Source of the DNA: Candidatus Apopatosoma intestinale | GTDB lineage: Bacteria > Bacillota > Clostridia > Oscillospirales > CAG-272 | DNA: 64,000 bases | Direction: 5' to 3' | Assembly (NCBI GenBank): GCA_003524145.1 | Contig: DODZ01000035.1 | Span: 60,868 to 124,867, forward strand | In this document: positions 29,757 to 39,804 of the stretch, piece by piece | Layout: each line of letters starts with the position of its first letter | Position numbering within the stretch: position 1 is the first letter of the stretch | The notes under the pieces: model-generated | What the model saw: the letters and a program-made list of their open reading frames with translations, nothing else | What the model was told of the DNA's origin: nothing | Database searches by the model: none | Translations under genes and position numbers: made by a program

Positions 29757-30587
29757 ATGAAAAGAATTATCGCACTTGCTCTCACACTCGCAATGGCTTT
29801 CTCGCTTGTATTTGCTTTCTCATCATGCGGAAAGCAGGAAGAGAAGGAAAAGACGGCATATGAGGTTTACACTGAGGCACTGAAGAAAAACAACGAGCTT
29901 GACTCATACGCGCTTGCCCTTGATATGAAAATATCCGTCTCGGCAGACGGTGTATCCACAGATGTCCCCATGACATATGATATCAAAGCTTCCGGCATAA
30001 AATCCGGTTCGCCCGTATACAGCGCGGAGATGAAGATGTCAATGGCAGGCATGACTCTGACTATACCAATGTATTCCGACGGAAAATATGTTTACATGGA
30101 AATGTTCGGGCAGAAGATAAAATCATCTGCCGATGACAGCGATGTTGATATGAAGAGCTTTACCGATCTTGTAGCCAAAATTCAGTCGGAAGAAAGCTTT
30201 GCCGGTGTTACCGTAACGGAAAACGAGGATGGCTCAAAGAGCATGGAGATAGCGTTAAAGAGCGCCGATTTCAATGAAGCCTACGGTGATCTTCTTGATG
30301 CTCTGCTCGGCAGTCTCGGCGAGGAACTGAACGGCGTCGGCGTTTCCATGACCGCCAATGACGCAAAGCTTGCCGTCACCATAAACAAGAGCGGATATAT
30401 CGAAAAGGTCGGACTCAAGAGCGATGTCAAGGTAACCATGACAATTGAGGGTGAGAACAGCGAGATGAACGTTTCTCTCGACATAAGCGGTGAATACAAG
30501 AATATAGGTGAGACTGTAGTCGTTACACCGCCCGCAGACCTTGATTCTTACAAAGAAAAAGAAGCAGACGACAGCGATATTTTCTGA
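29757..30587 (+). CDS. Secreted lipoprotein, unknown
   Basis: A 276-residue exported protein. Its N-terminus is a lipoprotein signal (MKRIIALALTLAMAFSLVFA) with lipobox FSSC, so Cys24 would be lipidated and anchored outside the membrane. The mature part is rich in Lys, Glu, Ser and Met and seems all-beta (LALDMKISVSADGV, PVYSAEMKMSMAG), similar in style to LolA/LppX-like fold lipoproteins of Firmicutes. No enzyme motif is visible. It has its own promoter and ends before convergent hairpins. Confidence 0.82.
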   Translation: MKRIIALALTLAMAFSLVFAFSSCGKQEEKEKTAYEVYTEALKKNNELDSYALALDMKISVSADGVSTDVPMTYDIKASGIKSGSPVYSAEMKMSMAGMTLTIPMYSDGKYVYMEMFGQKIKSSADDSDVDMKSFTDLVAKIQSEESFAGVTVTENEDGSKSMEIALKSADFNEAYGDLLDALLGSLGEELNGVGVSMTANDAKLAVTINKSGYIEKVGLKSDVKVTMTIEGENSEMNVSLDISGEYKNIGETVVVTPPADLDSYKEKEADDSDIF

Positions 30588-30606
30588 TAATGTGACTGAT
30601 TTGATA

Positions 30607-30631
30607 AAAGGCGGCGCTTGCCGCTTTTTAT
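30607..30631 (+). terminator. terminator of lipoprotein gene
   Basis: GCGGC (30611-30615) and GCCGC (30620-30624) pair around a four-base loop, extended by A/T pairs, and are followed by a T-run. Confidence 0.55.
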
Positions 30632-30653
30632 TTTGCATATTTAACTGATATAA

Positions 30654-30687
30654 GAAAGCCTCCCGCAAAAAACAGCGGGAGGCTTTC
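30654..30687. terminator. hairpin between convergent genes
   Basis: GAAAGCCTCCCGC (30654-30666) pairs perfectly with 30675-30687 around an eight-base A-rich loop. It lies just beyond the anti-sigma gene stop. The T-run is poor on both strands, so terminator function is probable rather than certain. Confidence 0.55.
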
Positions 30688-30709
30688 TCGTGCAGAAAAG
30701 AAACAGGAT

Positions 30710-31024
30710 TTATTTCTTCATCTCATCATATATATTTTTGAGTATAGAAGCGGCAAGCAGAGTGCCGACGGCACAAGCCATGATGGCACGCTTTATGCGA
30801 ATTCTGCGCATGAGAGCATTATACTGCCCGATAGTATTTGCCGCCTGCTCGCAGACCTCGGAAACCCTATCCTGCTTTGCCTTGCTTGTGCGGATGCTCT
30901 TTAAGTATTTTCTGCATTCGGGGCATTCCTTGAGATGCTCCGCCACAAATTTCATTCCCGCGTCCGAGAGAGATTTCTCATCATAGAGCAGGATAAGGTC
31001 GTGCATTACTTCACATGGTATCAT
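30710..31024 (-). CDS. Zinc-finger anti-sigma factor
   Basis: A 104-residue membrane-anchored anti-sigma factor. The N-terminal zinc-binding anti-sigma signature is present (Cys4, His8, then HLKECPEC giving His-x3-Cys-x2-Cys). A single hydrophobic helix (IMACAVGTLLAASIL) lies near residues 80-95. It would hold the ECF sigma factor encoded immediately upstream, whose gene it overlaps by 14 bases. A GGAGGC site lies before its ATG. The signal releasing the sigma factor is unknown, and the outside part is only a few residues long. Confidence 0.9.
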   Translation of the reverse strand: MIPCEVMHDLILLYDEKSLSDAGMKFVAEHLKECPECRKYLKSIRTSKAKQDRVSEVCEQAANTIGQYNALMRRIRIKRAIMACAVGTLLAASILKNIYDEMKK

Positions 31025-31508
31025 TTTTGATAGCCTCCTTTAAAATTTTTTTGGCTCTGTAAAATATTACTTTTGCCGAATTTTCGGATATGCCGAGGTT
31101 TGCGGCGATTTCCGAGAAGGGCAGGTCTGCATATATTCGCAGAAAAACAACATCCTTGTAGTTTTTCGGCAGTTCTTTTATAAAACGGTTTACCTTTTCG
31201 GCGGCGAGTTTCTTTTCCAAAACTTCATACGGCTGCGCGGAGGAATCGTCATCGCTTGTCACAAGCAGGTCGATATCGACTGTTTCCACCTTGCTTTTAC
31301 GCAGGTATTTGAAATATACATTTTTCGCTATCGCGGCAAGGTAGGTGAAAATACTGCTGTTCCCCCTGAATTTATGAAAGGAAAGATATGCCTGAAAGAA
31401 AGTTTCCTGCGTCATTTCCTCGCAGAGGTCATGATTACGGCAGATTTTATAGAGGAAAGAGTAAACGCGCGGATAATATTCTTTATAAAGCTTTTCAAAA
31501 TCGTTCAT
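31011..31508 (-). CDS. ECF RNA polymerase sigma factor (sigma-70 family)
   Basis: A 165-residue alternative sigma factor. Region 2 (YYPRVYSFLYKICRNHDLCE) and region 4 (LPFSEIAANLGISENSAKVI) are both clear, and regions 1 and 3 are absent, as in ECF factors. The start at 31508 has a GGAGAG site six bases upstream; an upstream in-frame ATG lacks one. It is co-translated with its zinc-finger anti-sigma factor. It lies 71 bases downstream of endonuclease IV, and an autoregulatory promoter there is not obvious. Confidence 0.93.
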   Translation of the reverse strand: MNDFEKLYKEYYPRVYSFLYKICRNHDLCEEMTQETFFQAYLSFHKFRGNSSIFTYLAAIAKNVYFKYLRKSKVETVDIDLLVTSDDDSSAQPYEVLEKKLAAEKVNRFIKELPKNYKDVVFLRIYADLPFSEIAANLGISENSAKVIFYRAKKILKEAIKNDTM

Positions 31509-31579
31509 GCGCCGCTCTCCTTTCTCTTTTTTCTTCATTATAAGCCGCAAATATAACTGTGTCGTGTCCGCTTTGTAAA

Positions 31580-32416
31580 TTATTCTCCCGTGTAGAGACT
31601 TTTTAAAAGCGAAATTTCGGCGGCATAGCCGTCAAGCTCATTCGGTGTTTCGAGTATAAAAGGAAGTCCCTGCAGGGCGGGATGATTGATTATTCTTGCC
31701 AGCGCTTCCGTGCCTATCTTGCCCTCGCCTATCTTGGCATGCCTGTCTTTATGCGAAAGGAAGCCGTACATGCTGTCATTGAGATGGACGGCTTTGAGGC
31801 GCGAGAGTCCTATCACGCGGTCAAACTCCGCGAGCACGCCGTCGGGATTGCCTAAGATATCGTAGCCGCCGTCATAGATATGGCAGGTATCGAGGCAAAC
31901 GCCGAGCTTGCAGCTTTTTTCCACGCGGTCGATTATCTCGCGCAGCTCCTCGAAACGCCCGCCGACCTCCGAGCCTTTTCCCGCCATTGTTTCGAGCAGG
32001 ACGGTAGTTGTCTGGGTATCGGTAAGAATCTTATTCAGCATATCGGAAATCTGCGCTATACCGGTTTCCGTCCCTTGTCCCGTATGGGCGCCGGGATGGA
32101 AATTATAGTAGTTTCCGGGGGTGTATTCCATTCTCCTCAGGTCGTCGCGCATCGTATTTTCGGCGAAAACACGTGTTGCTTCCGCGGAAGAGCATGGGTT
32201 GAGCGTATAAGGCGCATGGGCGACGAGATTTTTTATATCGTGCTCCTCTGCAAAGGCGAGGAAAGCCGCGATATCGCCCTCGTCTATAGCCTTCGCCGCG
32301 CCTCCTCTCGGATTTCGCGTGAAGAAGGCAAATGTGCCTGCGCCTATTTTCGCGGCGGTTTTTCCCATTTCGAGATAGCCCGCCGAGGAGGAAAGATGGC
32401 ATCCTATTCTAAGCAT
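31580..32416 (-). CDS. nfo: Endonuclease IV (AP endonuclease)
   Basis: Zinc-dependent enzyme that cuts at abasic sites in base-excision repair. The 278-residue protein is of normal length, with family segments [10 protein letters not shown] at the N-terminus, [25 protein letters not shown] and [15 protein letters not shown] carrying the metal-binding His, Glu and Asp residues. It starts 11 bases after the ABC transporter stop with an AAAGGA site, so it is probably the distal gene of that transcript. Confidence 0.96.
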   Translation of the reverse strand: MLRIGCHLSSSAGYLEMGKTAAKIGAGTFAFFTRNPRGGAAKAIDEGDIAAFLAFAEEHDIKNLVAHAPYTLNPCSSAEATRVFAENTMRDDLRRMEYTPGNYYNFHPGAHTGQGTETGIAQISDMLNKILTDTQTTTVLLETMAGKGSEVGGRFEELREIIDRVEKSCKLGVCLDTCHIYDGGYDILGNPDGVLAEFDRVIGLSRLKAVHLNDSMYGFLSHKDRHAKIGEGKIGTEALARIINHPALQGLPFILETPNELDGYAAEISLLKSLYTGE

Positions 32417-32427
32417 AATTTTTCCTT

Positions 32428-34662
32428 TCAGCTCATTTTGGACATCTGGCGCTGAGCCATTACGAGATTATAATATATGCCCTTCTTTTCGAGCAGTTCG
32501 TTATGTGTGCCGATTTCGGCAATCTTGCCCTTGTCCAGCACAACAAGCTTTGTCGCATTTCGCAGGGTAGAGAGCCTGTGCGCTATGGCGATGGTGGTGC
32601 GGCGCTCCGTGAGCTTCTGCAGGGCATCCTGAATATTCTTTTCGGTTTCCGTGTCGAGAGAGGCTGTAGCCTCGTCGAGAATGAGAATTTTCGGATTGTG
32701 AAGCATCGCGCGGGCGATGGAAATGCGTTGCTTTTCGCCGCCGGAGAGCGTCTGTCCGCGCTCGCCGATATATGTATTATATCCGTCGGGAAGCTTCATT
32801 ATAAACTGATGTGCGCCCGAAACCTTTGACGCCGCGATGACCTCCTCGTGGGTAGCATCGGGCTTGGCATATGTGATATTGTCAAAGACGGTACCGTGGA
32901 AAAGATAATTTTCCTGAAGCACAACGCCGATATTGCGCCGCAGCATCTCCTGCGACATATCGCGTATATCCGTGCCGTCTATTTTTATCACACCGTCATC
33001 GACATCGTAGAGACGCATGAGCAGGTTTATCAGAGTGGATTTGCCCGCGCCGCTCTTGCCGACGATGCCTATCATATCGCCCTTATGTATCTCGAGGTTG
33101 ATATTTCGCAGGACATCCGCGGAATCCTCATAGCCGAATGAAACATTCTCAAATGAGATATTGCCCTCTATCTCACCTATTCCGTTCTTTTCTCCGTCGG
33201 TGATATCGCTTGTCTCATCGAGAAGCTCAAACACCTTGGAAATCGAAGTTATAAACGAGACGAGACGGCGCGGTATATTCGTAAACCAGCGCATACGGGC
33301 ATAGATTATTGTGATATATGACGAAAACTGCATCATTGTACCGAGTGTCATCTCGCCCGAGAGAATTTTATTTCCCGCATAGTAGAGCAGGAAAAATTCA
33401 CCTATACCCATGGCAAAGTTGAGCACCGGCGAGATTATCGAGAAGAAAACATCGTTTTTTATCGAGATTTTGCGGAGCTCGTCCGCACTTGCATCATAGC
33501 GCTTAGCCTCGCTTCTCTCCATGCCGAAGCTCTTTACCACGCGGATACCGTTGAAAATATCGTGCAGTATGGTGCTTGTATTAGATGCCTTTGTCCACTG
33601 CTTGTGATAATTTCTGCGGGTGAAATTCCAGAAGGAATAGAACCCGACGAAAACGAACGGGAAGGGCAGGAATATGAGAAGTCCGAGCTTCCAGTCAAAA
33701 CGGAAGATTATCACGGAGACCCATATCATTATCGTCAGCTGATAGATAAGCTCGGGTATCATGCCGGTCAGCTGATTCTGAATTTCGCGCGTGTCGCTGT
33801 TGACGCGTTCCATCAGCTCGCCCGTCTGCTTCTTTGAAATTTTGCCGTAGGAGAGCGAGGTAATCTTGTCGAAAACGAGGGTACGCAGTCGCTTTGATAT
33901 ATTGGTGCCCGCATAGGCGTTTGTGACGCCGCGAGCCATGCGGCAGAGTCTTGCCACCTGATTTGCAAGGAAAAGCCCGAGCACGACAAGCGCAAATGAT
34001 TGCCATGTTATAGCTGTGGGATTCGGCGATTTGATGTAATCATCGACCATTACGGCATTGAGCCGCGGGATGAGAACATTGAGTCCCGCTGTAGCCAGTA
34101 TCATGAGGGTGGAGAGCAGGATCTTGTATTTTTCCGATGCCGCCACCTTTAAAAGGCGTCTGATATTTCCCCTTGTATCGGTGCAGTGCGAGCATATTTT
34201 TGAGCGGTTTGTATATGGACGCCCGCATTTCGGGCAGACGCTCTCGATATCCTTTTCATCACGCAAGGATATCTCTTTGCCGCCTATGTGGCGATTCATC
34301 TGCTTTGCGATGACGGAGAGCTCATGCAGCTTTGCCATGGTACTGCGGGCAAGAATCCTGTCGTGCCCCTTGTATACGCACTCAAATGTGACACAGCCGA
34401 AGTCGGCGGAATATTTGAATTCCGATATATCGGAGAGAGGAAGCTCCTCTTTGCCGCTTTCGTTATATATGGCAAGTATGTCTTCATACATTACGACAAA
34501 GCCCTGCTTAAGCTCGGAATCAAAGGTCAGGTCCGTTGCCATTATCAGCTTTATCTTATCCCCGTCGATATCGGGATCGCGCTTGCGGAGCTGTGAAATA
34601 AGGCGCTTATTTCTTTTTTCTATATTGCCGGATCCCGCATTAGGCGGCTGACCGGCAGGCAT
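32428..34662 (-). CDS. ABC exporter with N-terminal zinc-ribbon extension (subunit 1)
   Basis: A half-transporter of 744 residues. An N-terminal region of about 140 residues containing LPLSDIS precedes a zinc ribbon, Cys143-x2-Cys146 and Cys157-x2-Cys160. A six-helix membrane domain follows (about 185-460), then a complete ATPase: [17 protein letters not shown] and [10 protein letters not shown]. The start at 34662 has GGAGG nine bases upstream. It is encoded with a DUF1854 protein and a second transporter built the same way, so a heterodimer is likely. Substrate unknown. Confidence 0.9.
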   Translation of the reverse strand: MPAGQPPNAGSGNIEKRNKRLISQLRKRDPDIDGDKIKLIMATDLTFDSELKQGFVVMYEDILAIYNESGKEELPLSDISEFKYSADFGCVTFECVYKGHDRILARSTMAKLHELSVIAKQMNRHIGGKEISLRDEKDIESVCPKCGRPYTNRSKICSHCTDTRGNIRRLLKVAASEKYKILLSTLMILATAGLNVLIPRLNAVMVDDYIKSPNPTAITWQSFALVVLGLFLANQVARLCRMARGVTNAYAGTNISKRLRTLVFDKITSLSYGKISKKQTGELMERVNSDTREIQNQLTGMIPELIYQLTIMIWVSVIIFRFDWKLGLLIFLPFPFVFVGFYSFWNFTRRNYHKQWTKASNTSTILHDIFNGIRVVKSFGMERSEAKRYDASADELRKISIKNDVFFSIISPVLNFAMGIGEFFLLYYAGNKILSGEMTLGTMMQFSSYITIIYARMRWFTNIPRRLVSFITSISKVFELLDETSDITDGEKNGIGEIEGNISFENVSFGYEDSADVLRNINLEIHKGDMIGIVGKSGAGKSTLINLLMRLYDVDDGVIKIDGTDIRDMSQEMLRRNIGVVLQENYLFHGTVFDNITYAKPDATHEEVIAASKVSGAHQFIMKLPDGYNTYIGERGQTLSGGEKQRISIARAMLHNPKILILDEATASLDTETEKNIQDALQKLTERRTTIAIAHRLSTLRNATKLVVLDKGKIAEIGTHNELLEKKGIYYNLVMAQRQMSKMS

Positions 34663-34708
34663 TTTATTATCCTCCAAGGAAAATCATCTCCTTTCCGTGT
34701 GAGGCTTT

Positions 34709-35248
34709 TTACAGATAGATACTGATTATGCGGCGGCTCTTTTTATCGAGCGCATCGACATCCTTTATCTCATATCTGTTTGCGTTTGAATCGGTGAGGA
34801 AGATGTGCGTGGGCGAGAGGCGTACTATACTGCGGTATGTATCGCGGAAGGTTATTTCCAGCGAGCCCGCGTCGCTCTCTATCTTCCAGTAGGAGAAGCC
34901 GAAGCGTTCCTTTATCGAATGAATTTTTGTTATCTGCGGAATGAAATATTTCTTTGCAAGCTCCGCGCGGAAAATGTCCTGCGTTGCTTCGTCAAAATCC
35001 GATATTTTCTCTATGATTCCTATTTCCTTATTGTCGCGGTCGAGCACGGAAATATATGAAAAAGGCTCGTCATAAGGGAAGGCTCTGTGCAGGAAAACTC
35101 TGTCGTATTCCGCTTTTTCGCCGTTTTTATCGAGAGCGAGCGAAAGTATGCCGCCGCTTTCCGTAAAGTGCGAGTTATCCTTATTCAGATAGAAAAGCTC
35201 GGCTACATTTTCGAGCGAAAGCTCGTTTGTTTTTGTTTCTGTCGGCAT
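34709..35248 (-). CDS. DUF1854 protein linked to ABC transporter
   Basis: A 179-residue soluble protein with no signal peptide or membrane helix. It matches the DUF1854 family in its central SVLDRDNKEIGIIEKI and C-terminal DVDALDKKSRRIISIYL segments. In other bacteria this domain can be fused to ABC transporters, and it has been suggested to bind ligand. Here it is encoded separately between the two transporter genes (46 bases before one, 17 after the other). A GGAGG site precedes the ATG. Confidence 0.85.
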   Translation of the reverse strand: MPTETKTNELSLENVAELFYLNKDNSHFTESGGILSLALDKNGEKAEYDRVFLHRAFPYDEPFSYISVLDRDNKEIGIIEKISDFDEATQDIFRAELAKKYFIPQITKIHSIKERFGFSYWKIESDAGSLEITFRDTYRSIVRLSPTHIFLTDSNANRYEIKDVDALDKKSRRIISIYL

Positions 35249-35265
35249 TTTTATCCCTCCTTTTG

Positions 35266-37557
35266 TCAGCTGTCGACGCCGATATTCTTCAGCGCTTCAA
35301 GCTGGAGTCTGTAAAGCTTGTTGTAGATGCCGTCCTTCTTGGCGAGAAGCTCGTTGTGCGTTCCGGATTCGGGCATTTTGCCGTCCTCTATCACTATCAG
35401 CTTATCCGCGCCGCGCAGGGTAGAGAGCCTGTGCGCGATGATGACGGTGGTTTTATCCTTTGTGAGCGCGTCGAGCGAATTCTGGATAAGGCGCTCTGTC
35501 TGCGTGTCCATCGCCGCTGTGGCTTCATCAAGGATAAGAATCTTCGGGTCCTGAAGTATGGCGCGCGCTATGGAAACTCTCTGGCGCTCGCCGCCCGAGA
35601 GATTTTTCTCTCCCTCACCTATCACGGTGCTGTATGCTTCGGGCAATTTCATTATGAAATCATGCGCGCCCGACATTTTTGCCGCGCGGATGACCTCCTC
35701 ATGAGTTGCATCGGGCTTAGCATATTTGATATTATCGTATATTGTGCCGATGAAAAGATAGGTCTCCTGCGAAACTATGGCGATATTTTTGCGCAGGTCG
35801 GAAAAGGCGATATCCTTTATATTTATGCCGTCTATAGTGACTTCACCGTCCTCGGGATCATAGAGACGCACGAGCAGATTTGCAAGCGTGGATTTGCCCG
35901 CGCCTGTGTGCCCGACAATGCCGAGCGTCTTGCCTGCCGGAATATCGAAAGAAACACCGTCGATTATTCTGCGGTTTTTCTCATATGAGAAAACGACATT
36001 TCTGAAGGCAACATCTCCGCGCAGATTTTCGAGATGCACGGGGTTTTCGCTCTCGCGAACCTCCGGCTCCGCATCCATTATTTCAAAAAGACGAGAAGCG
36101 GCGTTTGTAAATTCCGAGGTGAAGCCTATGACATCCACCATTCCGTCGAGCGGATTGTGCACCATGCCCGTGTATGAAATGAAAAGGGCAAGGGTACCGT
36201 ATGTCATTTTTCCCTGTATTACCATCCAGCCGCCGACGCCCCATACGAGGTATGTGCATATTGTCAGCAGGGAATAGACGCAGGGATAGACTATTGTGCC
36301 GTAGATATTTGCTTTGCGGGTATTTTCCGCGAGGCGCTTGTTTCTTGAATCAAAGCGCTTTATCTCATCCTTTTCCTTTGAGAATGCCTTCACAAGGCGG
36401 AAGCCGGTGATAACATCCGATAGCAGTGAGCTGAGACTTTTCGAGCTGGAATAGCGCTTGTTGTAGAGCTTTTCGTCCGTATCGAAGATGCGCTTTAAAC
36501 ATACGATGAATACGGGAATGAGAAACAGCGCGCAGACTGAAAGGGATGCATTGGTCATAAACATTATCGCAATGATGGCGATAATCTGGATACCGTTTAC
36601 GAGCACCCACGGCAACCCGTCCGTGAAGAACCAGTTCATCGAGTTTGCATCGCTGTTTACCTGCGTCATGAGCCCGCCTGTCTGCCTGTTTGTGAAGAAC
36701 GAGAGAGAGAGGCGTTTTATTGCTCCGAAGATGGTTTTTCGCAGGTCATAAACTATATCTGCGCCGACTATGGACATGATAGCCTGATTTCCGATATCGA
36801 AAAGCACGGAAACTATGCGCGATATCACAATCAGTGAGATGACAAGCCCTACCTTACCGTAATACGAGCTGCCGGCGGATTTGTCGAGTACATTATCGTA
36901 GAAAAACGCTGATCCTATGTATGTGGAAGCGACGCCGAGCACCGCCATCAGTGCCATAAGAAGCACGACGACGGTTATTTTCCATTTATATCGCTTGAAG
37001 AAAATTCCCATGCGGAAGATAAGCTTGCGCTTCTCCATGCATTTCGGGCAGATTTTCCTGTTCGGATCGGGATATATCGTACCGCATTTCGGACAGCAGT
37101 TGTCCTTTTCCTTTACCTTGAAGCCTTCAAGATTGCCATGTTCCTTCAGCTCCTCTACAGCCTTTTTCATATCATAGACACTGTCCTTCGATATGTTAGA
37201 GGAGACTATCAGAGTGGCGTTTCCTCCGCCTGCCGTTCTTGCCGAGAGGCGGACGCCCGAGATGAAGGTATCGACATTCAGCCCGGAGATATCCGAGAGA
37301 GGGAATACCTCATAGCGCGTCTCACGGAAATCCGAGGCGAGAGCGCGGTGACCTTTTGCCGCAGGGTTTGCGGGAATTATAGCTGTGATTCCCTCAAGAA
37401 TTTCGAGTCTGTCCTCAAAGAGGAATGCAAATGCCTCGCGGGGCATACCGTCGCATGAGCGGTCTGTCCCGAGGGCAACGAGTATGGCATCGGTATCAAC
37501 GCCCTTTTCGCGCAGAAAACCGATGGCGTTCTGTGAAAATTTATTGAGTGAAAGCAA
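35266..37557 (-). CDS. ABC exporter with N-terminal zinc-ribbon extension (subunit 2)
   Basis: A half-transporter of 763 residues if it starts at the TTG at 37557, which has GGAGG seven bases upstream; the in-frame ATG 60 bases earlier has no ribosome site. An N-terminal region with FPLSDIS precedes a zinc ribbon (Cys155, Cys158, Cys170, Cys173), matching the layout of subunit 1. Six membrane helices follow, then a complete ATPase: GHTGAGKST, LSGGERQR and ILDEATAAMD. First gene of the transporter transcript. A TATAAT -10 (37591-37596) lacks a good -35. Confidence 0.9.
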   Translation of the reverse strand: MLSLNKFSQNAIGFLREKGVDTDAILVALGTDRSCDGMPREAFAFLFEDRLEILEGITAIIPANPAAKGHRALASDFRETRYEVFPLSDISGLNVDTFISGVRLSARTAGGGNATLIVSSNISKDSVYDMKKAVEELKEHGNLEGFKVKEKDNCCPKCGTIYPDPNRKICPKCMEKRKLIFRMGIFFKRYKWKITVVVLLMALMAVLGVASTYIGSAFFYDNVLDKSAGSSYYGKVGLVISLIVISRIVSVLFDIGNQAIMSIVGADIVYDLRKTIFGAIKRLSLSFFTNRQTGGLMTQVNSDANSMNWFFTDGLPWVLVNGIQIIAIIAIMFMTNASLSVCALFLIPVFIVCLKRIFDTDEKLYNKRYSSSKSLSSLLSDVITGFRLVKAFSKEKDEIKRFDSRNKRLAENTRKANIYGTIVYPCVYSLLTICTYLVWGVGGWMVIQGKMTYGTLALFISYTGMVHNPLDGMVDVIGFTSEFTNAASRLFEIMDAEPEVRESENPVHLENLRGDVAFRNVVFSYEKNRRIIDGVSFDIPAGKTLGIVGHTGAGKSTLANLLVRLYDPEDGEVTIDGINIKDIAFSDLRKNIAIVSQETYLFIGTIYDNIKYAKPDATHEEVIRAAKMSGAHDFIMKLPEAYSTVIGEGEKNLSGGERQRVSIARAILQDPKILILDEATAAMDTQTERLIQNSLDALTKDKTTVIIAHRLSTLRGADKLIVIEDGKMPESGTHNELLAKKDGIYNKLYRLQLEALKNIGVDS

Positions 37558-37702
37558 TTTTTCACCTCCGTTTTTATCGTGCCGTGCCGCATTATACGAT
37601 TGCGGTGCAAGGCACACTCAGATGTGAACGGATGAGCTGAAACGGCGCTCACCCTTTGCGTATGAAAGTCGAGTGTATTTTGAGAGACGAGGCACAGCCC
37701 GC

Positions 37703-38797
37703 TTATACATTGAAGCGGATGACGACTATATCTCCGTCCTTGAAAACATAGTCCTTTCCTTCGCTTCGGATAAGACCCTTTTCCTTGGCGGCGTTCATTG
37801 AGCCGCAAGCCATGAGGTCATCATATGAGACAACCTCGGCGCGGATGAAACCGCGCTCCATATCGGAATGAATCTTTCCGGCGGCGGCAGGAGCCTTTGT
37901 GCCGTTTTTGATAGTCCATGCGCGAACCTCCTTCGGTCCCGCCGTGAGAAAGCTTATCAGACCGAGAAGCTTGTAGCTTGCCTTGATGAGACTGTCAAGA
38001 CCGCTCTCTTTGATTCCGAGATCCTCGAGAAATGCCTTTTTGTCTTCGCCGTCAAGCTCCGCAAGCTCGCTTTCTATTTCGGCGCAGATTGTGATAAATT
38101 CTGCGCCCTCGCTGTCCGCATGGGCTTTTATCTGCTTGTATGCGTCTGTTTCCTTAAAGGAATCACCTATCTGATCTTCGCTTATGTTTCCGACATAAAT
38201 GACAGGCTTCATCGAGAGCAGCTCGACATCCGAGAGGAGCGCCAGTTCTTCGTCCGTATACTCGAGTGCACGCGCGGAAATTCCGTTTTCGAGCGCTTCC
38301 TTCACGCGCTTCAGAACAGCTATTTCAGCCGCTGCCGATTTGTCGCCCTTGAGCGCTTTTTCCGCGCGGGCAAGGCGTCTTTCGATGATTTCGATATCGG
38401 AGAAGATAAGCTCCAGGTTTATCGTTTCGATATCGCGCATGGGGTTTACATTTCCGTCGACATGGATGATATTCGGGTCGTCAAAGCAACGCACGAGATG
38501 CACAATGGCATCGACCTCGCGGATATGAGAGAGAAATTTATTTCCCAGTCCCTCGCCCTTTGAGGCACCGCGTACAAGACCTGCGATATCCACAAATTCG
38601 ATAACGGCGGGAGTATATTTCTCCGGCTTGTACATTTTCGCAAGCTCGTCCAGACGATAATCCGGAACCGACACTACGCCGACATTCGGCTCTATCGTGC
38701 AGAACGGATAGTTTGCAGACTGTGCGCCCGCATTTGTTATTGCGTTAAAAAGGGTACTTTTCCCGACATTGGGAAGCCCGACTATTCCAAGTTTCAT
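37703..38797 (-). CDS. ychF: Obg-like nucleotide-binding ATPase YchF
   Basis: A ribosome-associated TRAFAC P-loop ATPase of 364 residues. The first residues carry the G1 loop GLPNVGKSTLFNAI, then FVDIAGLVRGASKGEGLGN. The YchF-specific C-terminal TGS domain ends in DGDIVVIRFNV. Length is typical. A well-formed promoter lies upstream, and AAGGA precedes the ATG. It is separated from the transporter genes by 145 bases, so readthrough is possible but unproven. Confidence 0.97.
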   Translation of the reverse strand: MKLGIVGLPNVGKSTLFNAITNAGAQSANYPFCTIEPNVGVVSVPDYRLDELAKMYKPEKYTPAVIEFVDIAGLVRGASKGEGLGNKFLSHIREVDAIVHLVRCFDDPNIIHVDGNVNPMRDIETINLELIFSDIEIIERRLARAEKALKGDKSAAAEIAVLKRVKEALENGISARALEYTDEELALLSDVELLSMKPVIYVGNISEDQIGDSFKETDAYKQIKAHADSEGAEFITICAEIESELAELDGEDKKAFLEDLGIKESGLDSLIKASYKLLGLISFLTAGPKEVRAWTIKNGTKAPAAAGKIHSDMERGFIRAEVVSYDDLMACGSMNAAKEKGLIRSEGKDYVFKDGDIVVIRFNV

Positions 38798-38839
38798 ATT
38801 GCTTAGTCCTTTCAGTTACATATATTCGCATACGGAACT

Positions 38840-38868
38840 ATTATATAATAATATCTTATTAAAGTCAA
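38840..38868 (-). promoter_or_regulatory. promoter of ychF
   Basis: On the minus strand TTGACT (38863-38868), a 17-base spacer and TATAAT (38840-38845), about 40 bases before the ATG. Confidence 0.8.
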
Positions 38869-38992
38869 TCGAAATCAACCGAAATTTGATGAAAAAATTT
38901 ACTGCCGCGATTTTTTTGCCGTGTTTCCCCCGCTTTTTTTTACAAAGAGTATAAATTTTCGTGAATGGAGAGTGAATAAAATGCAAAATGCC

Positions 38993-39021
38993 TTTACTTT
39001 TTCGCCACGTCGTGATAAAAT
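38993..39021 (+). promoter_or_regulatory. promoter of response regulator
   Basis: TTTACT (38993-38998), a 17-base spacer and TAAAAT (39016-39021), about 50 bases before the ATG at 39074. Confidence 0.6.
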
Positions 39022-39073
39022 AAAAATAAATAAAATCAAAATTCATCAGGCATAAAGAAAGGACGGAATAAAT

Positions 39074-39769
39074 ATGGCTAATTTAGGTGCAAAAATTCTC
39101 GTGATAGACGACGACCCCAATATCTGCGAGGCTGTAAGAGTTTATCTCGCAAACGAAGGCTACGAGGTCATCACGGCAAACGACGGATACGAGGGCGTGG
39201 CGTCTTTCAAGGCGTATAATCCCGACCTCGTGCTTCTTGATATAATGATGCCGAAAAAGGACGGCTGGCAGGTCTGCCGCGAAATACGCGAAGTTTCCTC
39301 CAAGCCGATAATCATGGTCACGGCAAAGGGAGAGGTCTTTGACAAGGTGCTCGGGCTGGAGCTGGGCGCGGACGATTTCATGGTGAAGCCCATAGATATG
39401 AAGGAACTCTCCGTCCGCATAAAGGCGGTACTTCGCCGCTGTCAGAGCACTGCCGATAAGGACGATGAGGAGTGCGTAAAATATGAAAATCTCGAGGTTT
39501 CGCGTCAGAAATACGAGCTGAAAATCAACGGTAAGCCCGTTGACACGCCTCCGAAGGAGCTGGAGCTGCTCTATTTTCTCGCTTCACATCCCAACCATGT
39601 TTTTACAAGAAATCAGCTTCTCGACAAGGTATGGGATTTTGATTATCTCGGCGACTCGCGCACGGTGGACGTCCATATCAAGCGTCTGCGCGAAAAGCTG
39701 GACGGCGTCAGCGACAAATGGACGATACGAACGGTACACGGAATCGGATACAAATTTGAAGTGCTTTGA
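39074..39769 (+). CDS. OmpR-family response regulator
   Basis: A 231-residue two-component regulator with an intact receiver: acidic IDDDP near residue 12, phospho-acceptor in LVLLDIMMP, Thr in MVTAKG and Lys in VKPID. A winged-helix DNA-binding domain follows (PPKELELLYFLASHP, DSRTVDVHIKRLREKL). It is most probably the partner of the histidine kinase at 40044. The two are separated by 274 bases that hold a structured repeat and a terminator-like hairpin. AAAGGA precedes the ATG. Confidence 0.95.
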   Translation: MANLGAKILVIDDDPNICEAVRVYLANEGYEVITANDGYEGVASFKAYNPDLVLLDIMMPKKDGWQVCREIREVSSKPIIMVTAKGEVFDKVLGLELGADDFMVKPIDMKELSVRIKAVLRRCQSTADKDDEECVKYENLEVSRQKYELKINGKPVDTPPKELELLYFLASHPNHVFTRNQLLDKVWDFDYLGDSRTVDVHIKRLREKLDGVSDKWTIRTVHGIGYKFEVL

Positions 39770-39804
39770 TAATCACAGCGTGGCTGTGTGCAGTTTTGCT
39801 TTCC

